From assembly GCA_015064855.1 (NCBI GenBank), contig SVRK01000001.1, forward strand, positions 202,196 through 266,195: 64,000 bases of DNA, read 5' to 3'. The translations under genes were made by a program, and so were the position numbers. Under the pieces are notes generated by a model, which had not been told where the DNA came from, did not search any database, and saw only the letters and a list, made by a program, of their open reading frames with translations. Shown in pieces: positions 25,022-33,676 of this stretch (position 1 is its first letter; each line of letters starts with the position of its first letter). Origin of the DNA: Oscillospiraceae bacterium. Lineage in GTDB: Bacteria; Bacillota; Clostridia; Oscillospirales; CAG-272.

Positions 25022-25999
25022 ATGAAAATTGCTTTTTTTGACTCAAAACCATATGACGAAGAGGTTTTCAGTGGCTTTTCTACTGATAATTTAAGCATGA
25101 AGTTCTTTGAAACAAAGCTAAATGAGGATACAGTATCTTTGGCAAAGGGCTTTGATTGCATATGTGCTTTTGTTAATGATACGGTTAACAGTAACGTAAT
25201 CGATGCATTATGTGACTATGGAATTAAACTTATTGCATTGCGTTGTGCCGGATACAATAATGTAGACATAAATTACGCAAAGAACAAGATTTCTGTCGTT
25301 CGTGTACCCGCCTACTCACCATATGCAGTTGCCGAGCACACGATGGCTCTTCTTTTAACAGCAGTAAGAAATACTCACAAGGCATACGTAAGAACAAAGA
25401 GCTTTAATTTTAGTTTAAACGGGCTTGTTGGCTTTGATTTATACGGAAAAACTGTAGGCATTATCGGTACAGGTAAAATAGGACGAGTTTTCTCTGACAT
25501 TTGCAAGGGATTTGGAATGAAAATTTTAGCATACGACAAATACCCAAACGGAGATTTAGACATTAAGTATACCTCGCTTGAGAATCTTTTCAAGGAAAGT
25601 GATATTATTTCTCTCCACTGTCCTTTGAATGATGAAAGCTATCACTTAATAAACAAAGACAATATAAGTTTAATGAAAAATGGTGTAATTCTTGTTAACA
25701 CATCAAGAGGCGCATTAGTTGACTCAGACGCTTTGCTTGAAGGTATTAGAAGCAAAAAAATAGGCGGTGCTTGTCTTGATGTTTATGAGGAAGAATCAGA
25801 GCTATTTTTTGAGGATAATTCCAACTTGATTATCAATGATGATACACTGGCGCTTTTAATGACAATGCCCAATGTTATAGTGACCTCTCACCAAGCATTT
25901 TTCACAAAAGAAGCTCTTTCCAACATTGCCAATACAACGATTGAAAACATCAATGAATTTTATACAACAGGCAAATGCAAAAACGAGGTAACATTATAA
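25022..25999 (+). CDS. ldhA: D-lactate dehydrogenase (D-2-hydroxyacid dehydrogenase family)
   Basis: NAD-dependent reduction of pyruvate to D-lactate, 325 aa. The substrate region has LRCAGYNNVD and VPAYSPYAVAEHTMAL; the Rossmann fold shows VGIIGTGKIGR; the catalytic Arg is in VNTSRGALVD, Glu in LDVYEEE and His in VTSHQAFFT, which is the lactate-dehydrogenase wording of the family. GGAGAG lies before the ATG. The stop TAA is the first three bases of the inverted repeat that bounds the hairpin element downstream. It is likely an NADH sink in fermentation, alongside AdhE. Confidence 0.93.
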   Translation: MKIAFFDSKPYDEEVFSGFSTDNLSMKFFETKLNEDTVSLAKGFDCICAFVNDTVNSNVIDALCDYGIKLIALRCAGYNNVDINYAKNKISVVRVPAYSPYAVAEHTMALLLTAVRNTHKAYVRTKSFNFSLNGLVGFDLYGKTVGIIGTGKIGRVFSDICKGFGMKILAYDKYPNGDLDIKYTSLENLFKESDIISLHCPLNDESYHLINKDNISLMKNGVILVNTSRGALVDSDALLEGIRSKKIGGACLDVYEEESELFFEDNSNLIINDDTLALLMTMPNVIVTSHQAFFTKEALSNIANTTIENINEFYTTGKCKNEVTL

Positions 26000-26404
26000 A
26001 AGAAAAGCCGACTATGCTTAGCGTGATACTCTTAACGGAGTATCACGCTAAACGATGTTTGCCCTTGCGGGCAAGTGATGTTGACTTCGTCAGTGATGTT
26101 CACTGCGTGAATGATGTTGTGCCTTCGGCACAGTGGGCAAACATCACCTCACTGCGAGCATTAGCTCGTAACATCATTATGAGCGTAGCGAATAACATCA
26201 CTTTTGCGACAGCAAATACATCACTAACAGAAAAAGAGCAGACATACAAGATTTTCGTCTTGCGTGTTTGCTCTTTCTGTCGTTATAAGGGTTTGGGCTT
26301 AGCCCCTAATGCGTTTGACCAGTCAAATGCGATGCTCCCACTTAGCGGCGTTGTTCAAATTCTCCGCTAAGAACATCAGCCCTTTGTAGTCGGCTTTTCT
26401 TTTA
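25997..26404. repeat. Palindromic multi-hairpin element with 18-bp terminal inverted repeats
   Basis: An 18-bp perfect inverted repeat, TAAAAGAAAAGCCGACTA (25997-26014) and its complement (26387-26404), encloses about 370 bp of hairpins. In order: a 14-bp perfect stem (26018-26051); a GATGTT/AACATC array (26054-26222); a long imperfect hairpin (26227-26280); GCGTTTGA/TCAAATGC (26311-26330); CTTAGCGG/CCGCTAAG (26341-26371). The stop codons of ldhA and of metH are both the TAA at the repeat ends. The outer stem with its A and T runs looks like this genome's usual bidirectional terminator, opened by an insert. I see no transposase and no credible coding. A non-autonomous mobile element or a structured RNA are the main options. 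Confidence 0.8.
26054..26222. repeat. GATGTT hairpin array with mirror-image half
   Basis: Four GATGTT words at 26054, 26077, 26095 and 26113 are each followed by a small hairpin (TTGCCC/GGGCAA, TGAC/GTCA, TCAC/GTGA, TGTGCC/GGCACA). The second half holds the complementary AACATC words at 26140, 26170 and 26194 plus TACATC at 26217, separated by CGAGC/GCTCG, an imperfect hairpin, and TTTGC/GCAAA. GATGTTTGCCC at 26054-26064 pairs exactly with 26135-26145. The whole can fold as a branched cruciform. Confidence 0.8.
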
Positions 26405-28750
26405 CTTAAATAATTCTTGTGCGTATCTTACTGTTTCCATTGCATCCTTGCAATATTTATCTGCACCTATCATTTCCGCATATTCAGGTGTCAAAACAGC
26501 TCCACCAACAACGATTTTTACATCTGGTAATTCTTTTTTAAAAAGCTTGATGGTTTCTTCCATTGAAACTACTGTTGTAGTCATTAAAGCAGAAAGTCCA
26601 ACCATTTTTGCACCTGTGTTTTTAGCACACTCCAAAATTCTTTCGGGCAGGACGTCTTTACCCAAATCATGTACAGTAAAGCCGTAATTTTGAAGTATAA
26701 CCTTTACAATATTTTTACCAATATCGTGTATATCTCCCTTAACCGTTGCTATAACAATTTCACCACTGGATGAAGAAACCGCATCTATCTTCTCTTTTAT
26801 AACATCAAATGCAACTGTAGCCGTTTCTGCACTCATTAAAAGCTGAGGCAAAAAGACTTTGCCGTTTTCATAATCCTTGCCTACTATATCAAGAGCAGGA
26901 ATGATATGTTCGTTTATAATATCAAGCGGATTTTTATCCAAGAGAAGTAATTTGGAAAGCTCATTTGCTTCCTTTTTTAAGCCTTTGATTATTGCTCTTT
27001 CAAGTGTTAATTCTTGTGAAATTTGGGTTGTTGCAGTTTGCTCATTTTCGCTTGCGTACGCTATATATTCTTGACAGCTTTCATCAATTCCAACCAATGC
27101 ATTGTGTGCGTAATACACACTTTGCATAGAGGTGGAAAATGGATTCATAATAACTGCATCAAGCCCCTTTTGAAGTGCATGAGCGAAGAAAACAGAGTTT
27201 ACAGTATCTCTATTGGGAAGACCGAATGAAACGTTTGAAATACCAAGCGATGTTTTTACTTCAAGCTCGTTTTTTATCATCTCTATTGAGTCAAGAGTAA
27301 TGCTTGGCGCATTTTTATCCGAGCTTACCGTCAAGCAAAGAGGGTCAACTATGATATCCTTTCTAGAAATACCATATTCACTTGCTTTTTCTATAATTCT
27401 TCTTGCTATTTCTGTTCGTTCTCTTGCACTATTTGGAATACCATTTTCGTCAAGAGTGAGCGCAATTACAGCACCGCCATATTTCTTAACTATTGGGAAA
27501 ACAGCCTCCATGCTTTCCTTTTTTCCGTTTACTGAATTTACAAGTGGTTTTCCATTGTAAATTCTCATAGCACTTTCGAGCGCTACCGGATCGGAGGTAT
27601 CAATCTGCAAAGGAAGAGTTGTTACAGCTTGTATTTCCTTTATTGCCTCACATAAAACCGTTTTCTCATCAATTTCAGGCAACCCTACGTTGACATCAAG
27701 CATATGTGCGCCCTTTTCCTCTTGATTTATAGCCTCTTTAATCAAGTAATCTATGTTGTTTTCACGCAAAGCTGTTTTTAATTTTGGCTTTCCTGTTGGG
27801 TTAATTCTTTCACCAATCAAAACTGTCTTTTTGTTAAAATAGCAAGCGTGTGAATAAGACGATACAATTGTATCGTTCTTAACCGTTATTTCCTTGGGAA
27901 TAGAATCCTTTAAAGCTGATGTAATAGCCTTAATATGTTCTGGTGTAGTACCACAGCATCCGCCTAAAATTCTTGCTCCCGTACTAGCAATTTCCTTCAT
28001 ATTTTTGAGGAAATCATCTGCATCATCTTTATAGCATGTATTACCATCGATAATTACAGGCATTCCTGCATTAGGATTTATAATAACTGGCAAAGATGTA
28101 GCTTCTATAAGGATAGGAACAAATTTTTTAAGCTGCTCTGCTCCAAGCGAGCAATTAAGACCAATAGCAGAAACCCCAAGACCCTCAAGCAAGGCAACCA
28201 TAGCAGGTATATCACAGCCTGTTACAGTCTTACCATTTTCATCAATCACAAAGGTAGTAAAAATGGGTAGATTAGAATTTTCCTTTGCAGCTAAAACTGC
28301 CGCCTTCATTTCATATGGGTCTGACATTGTTTCAATCAAAATAAGGTCAGCCCCTGCTTTTTCACCCGCCTTTACTACTTTAGAAAAAGCACTAACTGCA
28401 TCCTCAAAATCAAGCTCCCCAAGTGGCTTTAATAGCTTTCCGGTAGGACCTATATCAAGTGCAACGAACTGTTCCTCGTTTGTAATTGCTTTTTTTGCAT
28501 TAAGAATTGCAGCAGAAATTATTGCTTCAATATTATCAATTTTGATTGGATTTGCACCAAATGTATTTGCAGTTGCTATGTTTGCACCCGCCTCAAAATA
28601 AGCCTTATGTATTTTGGTTATTATTTCAGGCTTTTCTATATTCCATTTTTCCGGGATTTCTCCGCTTTTTAGTCCGTTGGCTTGAAGCTGTGTTCCCATT
28701 GCACCGTCAAAGAAAACATATTTCCTTGAAATTAGCTCTAATACGTTCAT
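26402..28750 (-). CDS. metH: Cobalamin-dependent methionine synthase without activation domain
   Basis: Transfers the methyl group of 5-methyl-THF to homocysteine, 782 aa against about 1230 in E. coli. Domains in order: homocysteine-binding barrel with zinc ligands in GLNCSLG and GGCCGTTPEH (residues about 1-300), pterin-binding barrel (GERINPTGKPKLK, ANPFSTSMQS-like MNPFSTSMQS; about 310-570), B12 cap helices (about 580-660), and the B12 domain with GDIHDIGKNIV where His is the cobalt ligand. The C-terminal reactivation domain is missing and is encoded by the gene just upstream, overlapping by four bases. The stop codon lies in the right-hand inverted repeat of the hairpin element. Confidence 0.95.
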   Translation of the reverse strand: MNVLELISRKYVFFDGAMGTQLQANGLKSGEIPEKWNIEKPEIITKIHKAYFEAGANIATANTFGANPIKIDNIEAIISAAILNAKKAITNEEQFVALDIGPTGKLLKPLGELDFEDAVSAFSKVVKAGEKAGADLILIETMSDPYEMKAAVLAAKENSNLPIFTTFVIDENGKTVTGCDIPAMVALLEGLGVSAIGLNCSLGAEQLKKFVPILIEATSLPVIINPNAGMPVIIDGNTCYKDDADDFLKNMKEIASTGARILGGCCGTTPEHIKAITSALKDSIPKEITVKNDTIVSSYSHACYFNKKTVLIGERINPTGKPKLKTALRENNIDYLIKEAINQEEKGAHMLDVNVGLPEIDEKTVLCEAIKEIQAVTTLPLQIDTSDPVALESAMRIYNGKPLVNSVNGKKESMEAVFPIVKKYGGAVIALTLDENGIPNSARERTEIARRIIEKASEYGISRKDIIVDPLCLTVSSDKNAPSITLDSIEMIKNELEVKTSLGISNVSFGLPNRDTVNSVFFAHALQKGLDAVIMNPFSTSMQSVYYAHNALVGIDESCQEYIAYASENEQTATTQISQELTLERAIIKGLKKEANELSKLLLLDKNPLDIINEHIIPALDIVGKDYENGKVFLPQLLMSAETATVAFDVIKEKIDAVSSSSGEIVIATVKGDIHDIGKNIVKVILQNYGFTVHDLGKDVLPERILECAKNTGAKMVGLSALMTTTVVSMEETIKLFKKELPDVKIVVGGAVLTPEYAEMIGADKYCKDAMETVRYAQELFK

Positions 28751-29358
28751 TTTATTTCTCCGTATTTATTTTTTATTCCGATAACCGCTGTAACGGTTTT
28801 TGTTGGTGTCATCATATATGATTCGGTTAATGATACCCCTAATTTTTTGTTTGCCTCAAGCACATCTAAAATCCTTTTTTGATGAGTAATAGAAAAGTCC
28901 CCATAGCCGGCTGAAAATCGCGGACAAAGTTCTGCCTTTTCCTTTAAAAGATTGTTTATATAATCGCAAAATTCCTCTATTAAGGCTGATGCAACAGAAT
29001 TTAGAACCACCGATTTTGAAGGCTCTATTTTAGCATATTTTTGAATTAATCTGTCAACCTCTACGCCCAAAGTTGCACAAAAAATGTATGCGCCATCACA
29101 ATCACATAAATTTTTAGATAAATTTGTGCTTTTAACTGTATCAAACGAAAAGCTTATTTCATCATTGCGAATTGAAATTTTATCTTCAAAATACACTGCT
29201 CTTGGCTTCGAAGCCTCATATATCTTGGTTATTCCCCAAGAAATAAGCTCATCACATTGAGTATCACTTTTGCACATCAAAAGGTATCTTTTAATTTCAT
29301 TTTTATTTATACCTAAAGCATTAACATCATTCAAGCCAACAAGAAAAACCTCGCTCAT
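28747..29358 (-). CDS. Stand-alone methionine synthase activation domain protein
   Basis: A 203-aa protein equivalent to the SAM-binding reactivation domain at the C terminus of long MetH. The diagnostic block is CPRFSAGYGDF followed by LGVSLTESYMMTPTKTV, matching the RxxxGYP...LTES region of E. coli MetH. It should bind the B12 domain of the neighbouring MetH and help reductive remethylation of oxidised cobalamin. It overlaps metF by four bases upstream and metH by four bases downstream, so the three proteins are translationally coupled. Confidence 0.92.
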   Translation of the reverse strand: MSEVFLVGLNDVNALGINKNEIKRYLLMCKSDTQCDELISWGITKIYEASKPRAVYFEDKISIRNDEISFSFDTVKSTNLSKNLCDCDGAYIFCATLGVEVDRLIQKYAKIEPSKSVVLNSVASALIEEFCDYINNLLKEKAELCPRFSAGYGDFSITHQKRILDVLEANKKLGVSLTESYMMTPTKTVTAVIGIKNKYGEIK

Positions 29359-30218
29359 TTTATTATCTCCGATATATTATCGCGAATCTTCTTTGCAACG
29401 TCAAACTTGTTCATAGAATATACGTGAACGACATTAATACCATTTGCATACAAGTCAACAATCTGTTCTGTTGCATATGCAATTCCTGCCTGCTTCATAG
29501 CCTCCGGATTGTCTGCATATTTATCAACAATCGCCTTAAATCTCGGTGGCAAAACAGAGCCAGATAAAGCACAGGTGCGCTTAATTTGTTTACCATTTGT
29601 AACAGGCATAATACCGGCTACAATTGGCACGTTTATGCCATTTTCACGTAGCTTATAAACAAAATTATAAAGAATATTATTATCAAAAAACATTTGTGTA
29701 GTTAGAAAATCACATCCTGCCTCGACCTTTTTCTTTAAATTTTGAATGTCAAGGCTCTGTGTATCACATTCAGGATGTCCCTCGGGATAGCAAGCACCAC
29801 CTATACAAAAATCATAATCCTTTTTTATCTCTGCAACAAGCTCACTTGCATAATGATAATCCCATTTTTTTCTATTTTGATTTTCAGGTGTAATATCGCC
29901 GCGCAAGGCTAAAACATTTTCAATTCCGCATTCTTTCAGTTGCTTTAAGCGCTCTCTTACCTCCTCTTTTGTTGAATTTACGCACGTCAAATGAGCAAGT
30001 GCAGTTACACCCTTGCTTTGTAAATTTTGTGCTATTTTAAGAGTATATTCGCTTGTTCCGCCACCGGCACCATATGTAACACTCATAAATGATGGGGATA
30101 GGGTTGCTATTTCCTCAGACGCCTTCTTTACAATTTCGAAGGAATCACTTGTTTTAGGTGGAAAAACCTCAAACGAAAGTGAGGGCTTACCCGTATTTAT
30201 AATATCAATAATTTTCAT
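29355..30218 (-). CDS. metF: Methylenetetrahydrofolate reductase
   Basis: FAD enzyme that reduces 5,10-methylene-THF to 5-methyl-THF for methionine synthesis. Motifs: SLSFEVFPPKT, SVTYGAGG, AHLTCVNST, ENVLALRGD and IGGACYPEGHPE. I use the ATG at 30218 (287 aa) because GAGGAAG sits just upstream; the in-frame TTG at 30230 overlaps that site. It has no MetV-like partner nearby. It feeds the split MetH encoded immediately downstream. Confidence 0.95.
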   Translation of the reverse strand: MKIIDIINTGKPSLSFEVFPPKTSDSFEIVKKASEEIATLSPSFMSVTYGAGGGTSEYTLKIAQNLQSKGVTALAHLTCVNSTKEEVRERLKQLKECGIENVLALRGDITPENQNRKKWDYHYASELVAEIKKDYDFCIGGACYPEGHPECDTQSLDIQNLKKKVEAGCDFLTTQMFFDNNILYNFVYKLRENGINVPIVAGIMPVTNGKQIKRTCALSGSVLPPRFKAIVDKYADNPEAMKQAGIAYATEQIVDLYANGINVVHVYSMNKFDVAKKIRDNISEIIK

Positions 30219-30237
30219 TTTCTTCCTCAAATTCGTA

Positions 30238-30260
30238 TTCCCGTGGGCGCACCCACGGGA
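30238..30260. other. Perfect hairpin between the kinase gene and metF
   Basis: TCCCGTGGG, CGCA loop and CCCACGGGA form a 9-bp GC-rich perfect stem. No T-run follows on either strand, so it is not a classic terminator. It may stabilise or divide the message between the upstream and metF parts of the gene string. Confidence 0.6.
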
Positions 30261-30265
30261 AAATA

Positions 30266-31015
30266 TTATTCAAAATCAACTACATTAACAAAATCGTTAA
30301 GAAGCGCTCTTTCAGATTCAATTTTTTTAACGGTTTGCGATGCCGCAACGATAGGAAGCCATCTTAAATAATAGCTTCTTGATATTCCTGTTTTTTTGCA
30401 GAAAAGTGACAGATATTTCTCTGCCATTTCATCAGCACCCGAAAGCTTGAAAATCAAGTAGGTTCTTGCAACGTCGGCAGATGCATTTCCTTGTGTTGCG
30501 TGTGACCAGTCGATAATAAACATCTCACCGTTATCCTTAACAATAACGTTTGATGGGTTAAAATCTCCGTGGCAAAGCTTAACATGGTTAGGCATACCCT
30601 CAAGTCTTGCGTGGAGCTCGTATTTTAAAACGTCATCAAAGTCGGTTTGATTTATTTTCATTGCCATTTTTTCTTTTATTTTCAAAAGTCCCGGTGCTCT
30701 TTTGGTGTGAACACTTGCTTGAAGGTCAACGAACATTCTTAAATATTCGTCTAGCTTTTCAGGGTTTTGTTCCATTAAAACATCCAAAGGCGTTCCTTCA
30801 ATATAGTCGGTTACTACAACCCATTTTCCTTCATAGGTTGTTACCTCGTGTAATTTGGGCACGTTGAGTCCCGTTTCCTCAATTTTTGCTTGATTAAGCG
30901 CGGAAACAAGAACATTTACCTTTGATGTGTTTTCGTCATACACCTTTATTTTCAAAGCGCCGTCACGATATACAGTTTTGTCGGATCTTTTCGCTATAAT
31001 ATTTTCGTATTTCAT
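30266..31015 (-). CDS. APH/choline kinase-family phosphotransferase
   Basis: Protein-kinase-like small-molecule kinase of 249 aa. The catalytic loop is LCHGDFNPSNVIV (Asp base and Asn) and the metal-binding motif is FIIDWSHATQG. The N-terminal lobe has the Lys-containing KIKVYDEN strand and VVTDYIEGTPLD hinge. The family covers aminoglycoside, choline, ethanolamine and methylthioribose kinases; the substrate cannot be told here. The N-terminal lobe is short. AAAAGGAG precedes the ATG. It lies between adhE and metF, 21 bases after adhE. Confidence 0.88.
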   Translation of the reverse strand: MKYENIIAKRSDKTVYRDGALKIKVYDENTSKVNVLVSALNQAKIEETGLNVPKLHEVTTYEGKWVVVTDYIEGTPLDVLMEQNPEKLDEYLRMFVDLQASVHTKRAPGLLKIKEKMAMKINQTDFDDVLKYELHARLEGMPNHVKLCHGDFNPSNVIVKDNGEMFIIDWSHATQGNASADVARTYLIFKLSGADEMAEKYLSLFCKKTGISRSYYLRWLPIVAASQTVKKIESERALLNDFVNVVDFE

Positions 31016-31036
31016 ATTATTCTCCTTTTACTGTAA

Positions 31037-33649
31037 TTAAATCTTCTCGTGTGTTCCGTAATATGCGTTTAGATACATCTTCTTGATTTCACTCATTAAT
31101 GGGTATCTTGGGTTTGCTCCCGTGCATTGGTCGTCAAAGGCTTGCTCAACCATAGTATCAAGATTATCAAGGAAGTATTTTTCATCAACACCATATTCCT
31201 TGATTGAGGATTTTATTCCCACCTTCGCCTTTAACTCATCAATAGCCTTAATCAAGCCCTCAACCTTTTCCTCGTCGCTATTTCCACCTACTCCAAGATA
31301 ACTTGCGACCTCAGCATAACGTTTAATAGCCATAGGATGGTCATATTGTGCAAACGTACCCATTTTAGTTGGGGTTTCAGTAGCATTAAAGCGAATAACC
31401 TCGTTAATCATAAGCGCGTTTGCAACACCATGTGGTAAATGATGTAAAGCACCAAGCTTATGTGCCATTGAATGACAAACGCCAAGGAAAGCGTTGGCAA
31501 ACGCCATACCTGCCATAGTTGCAGCATTAGCCATTTTTTCTCTTGCAACCGGGTCATTTGCTCCGTTATCGTACGCTCTTGGTAAATATTCAAAAATAAC
31601 CTTTAATGCCTGTAATGATAAGCCATCTGTATAGTCAGTCGCCATAATTGATGCGTATGCCTCAAGCGCGTGAGTTACAGCATCAATACCCGAAGCTGAT
31701 GTTAGTCCTTTTGGCGCTGTCATATGGAAATCAGCATCAACAACCGCCATATTTGGAAGCAATTCATAGTCAGCCAAAGGATATTTTACGCCACTATCAC
31801 CATCTGTAATAACAGCAAACGGCGTAACCTCAGAGCCGGTGCCGGCTGAGGTAGGAATCGCAACAAAATAAGCCTTCTCTCCCATTTTAGGGAACGTATA
31901 GATACGCTTTCTAATATCACTAAAGCGCATTGCCATATCCATAAAGTCAACCTCTGGATGCTCGTAAAGCACCCACATAATCTTTGCTGCATCCATAGCC
32001 GAGCCACCACCAAGAGCGATAATCACATCAGGCTTAAACGACGCCATTTGCTCTGCTCCCTTAATAGCACAAGCAAGAGTCGGGTCGGGTTCGACATCAG
32101 AAAATGTAGCATATTGAATACCCATTTCCGTCAATTTATCGGTAATAGGTCTTGTATATCCGTTTTCAAAAAGGAAGGTATCTGTAACGATAAACGCTCT
32201 TTTTTTGTCCATAACGCTCTTTAATTCATCAAGCGCAACCGGTAAGCAGCCTTTTTTAATATATATTTTCTCGGGTGCTCTAAACCAAAGCATATTTTCT
32301 CTCCTAATAGATACAGTTTTGATGTTCAAAAGATGCTTAACGCCAACGTTTTCCGAAATGGAGTTGCCACCCCATGAGCCACAGCCAAGTGTAAGTGATG
32401 GCTCAAGACGGAAATTGTAAACATCACCTATTCCTCCATGCGAGGATGGTGTATTTACAAGAATTCGACACGTTTTCATCATTAGCTTAAATTTGTCAAG
32501 CTTTTCTTTTTCTGTAATCTCATTAAGATATATTGAGGATGTATGTCCAAGTCCACCATCTTCAATCAAATGATATGCTTTATCAAGCGCCTCATCAAAG
32601 CTCTTTACCTTATACATAGCAAGCACAGGAGAAAGCTTTTCGTGAGCAAATTCCTCTGTTAGCTCAACACTTTCAACCTCACCAATAAGGATTTTTGTGC
32701 TTTCGGGCACGCTAACGCCTGCAAGCGATGCTATTTTATAAGCGGTTTGTCCAACAATGCGCGCATTAAGTGAGCCGTTTATAATTATTGTTTTTCTTAC
32801 CTTCTCTATTTCCTCGTCAGTTAAGAAATAACATCCTCTTTTAATAAATTCAGCTTTTACATCACCATAAATCTTCTCTCCAACAATAACAGACTGCTCC
32901 GAAGCACAAATCATACCATTATCGAAGGTTTTTGAATGAACAATAGAGTTAACCGCAAGAACAATGTCTGCAGAATCGTCAATAATTGCAGGAGTGTTTC
33001 CTGCACCTACGCCAAGCGCCGGCTTTCCACTTGAATAAGCGGCTCTAACCATACCTGGTCCACCTGTTGCCAGAATAATATCCGACGTTGCCATAAGCGT
33101 ATTTGTAAGCTCAAGGCTTGGTACATCAATCCAAGAAATAATATCCTTTGGAGCACCTGCCTTAATCGCCGCCTCGAGAACTATTTTAGATGCTTCTATC
33201 GTACTGTTTTTAGCTCTTGGGTGTGGGCTAATTATAATACCATTTCTTGTTTTAAGGGCAAGTAACGTTTTAAAAATAGCGGTAGATGTTGGATTCGTCG
33301 TTGGAATAACCGCGCCAATAACGCCAATAGGTGATGCTATTTTTTGCATACCTCCGCTTACATCCTCTTCAATTACATCACACGTTTTTGTATTCCTGTA
33401 TTTGTTGTAAATATATTCAGATGCAAAATGATTTTTTATCACCTTGTCTTCAACTAGTCCCATTCCCGTTTCTTCAACTGCTAATTTAGCAAGATGAATT
33501 CTTGCTTTATTCGCTGCCATAGCAGCAGCCGCAAAAATCTTGTCAACATCGCTTTGCGAATAAGTTGCATATTTTTGTTGCGCCAATTTAACTCTTTTTA
33601 AAGCCTCGTTAAATGACTCCACGCTATTTATAATTCCATATTCATTCAT
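31037..33649 (-). CDS. adhE: Bifunctional acetaldehyde-CoA/alcohol dehydrogenase
   Basis: Reduces acetyl-CoA to ethanol in two NADH steps, 870 aa, a filament-forming cytoplasmic enzyme. The N-terminal aldehyde dehydrogenase half shows GVIGAVIPTTNPTSTAIFK and the catalytic Cys in DNGMICASEQ. The C-terminal iron alcohol dehydrogenase half shows ALGGGSAMDAAK, PTSAGTGSEVTPFAVI and the His ligands in GVCHSMAHKLGALHHLPHG. Length is standard. GAGGTG precedes the ATG, and only 27 bases separate it from smsB, with no terminator, so it is probably read with the Fe-S assembly genes. Confidence 0.98.
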   Translation of the reverse strand: MNEYGIINSVESFNEALKRVKLAQQKYATYSQSDVDKIFAAAAMAANKARIHLAKLAVEETGMGLVEDKVIKNHFASEYIYNKYRNTKTCDVIEEDVSGGMQKIASPIGVIGAVIPTTNPTSTAIFKTLLALKTRNGIIISPHPRAKNSTIEASKIVLEAAIKAGAPKDIISWIDVPSLELTNTLMATSDIILATGGPGMVRAAYSSGKPALGVGAGNTPAIIDDSADIVLAVNSIVHSKTFDNGMICASEQSVIVGEKIYGDVKAEFIKRGCYFLTDEEIEKVRKTIIINGSLNARIVGQTAYKIASLAGVSVPESTKILIGEVESVELTEEFAHEKLSPVLAMYKVKSFDEALDKAYHLIEDGGLGHTSSIYLNEITEKEKLDKFKLMMKTCRILVNTPSSHGGIGDVYNFRLEPSLTLGCGSWGGNSISENVGVKHLLNIKTVSIRRENMLWFRAPEKIYIKKGCLPVALDELKSVMDKKRAFIVTDTFLFENGYTRPITDKLTEMGIQYATFSDVEPDPTLACAIKGAEQMASFKPDVIIALGGGSAMDAAKIMWVLYEHPEVDFMDMAMRFSDIRKRIYTFPKMGEKAYFVAIPTSAGTGSEVTPFAVITDGDSGVKYPLADYELLPNMAVVDADFHMTAPKGLTSASGIDAVTHALEAYASIMATDYTDGLSLQALKVIFEYLPRAYDNGANDPVAREKMANAATMAGMAFANAFLGVCHSMAHKLGALHHLPHGVANALMINEVIRFNATETPTKMGTFAQYDHPMAIKRYAEVASYLGVGGNSDEEKVEGLIKAIDELKAKVGIKSSIKEYGVDEKYFLDNLDTMVEQAFDDQCTGANPRYPLMSEIKKMYLNAYYGTHEKI

Positions 33650-33676
33650 ACCATTGCACCTCGTATTTGATATAAA

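Noticed and set aside
26054..26130. CRISPR-like spacing of GATGTT words
   Set aside because: The repeated word is only six bases, units are 18-23 bases, the spacers are themselves palindromes, and the second half is the mirror image. No cas genes are present.
25975..26370. A 131-codon open frame on the plus strand running through the hairpin element
   Set aside because: It starts inside ldhA, follows the hairpins and inverted repeats, has no ribosome binding site of its own and shows no protein-like composition. The openness is a by-product of the repeat structure.
29355..30230. SAM or S-box riboswitch before metF
   Set aside because: The space upstream of metF is only 47 bases and contains one simple hairpin, with no S-box core.
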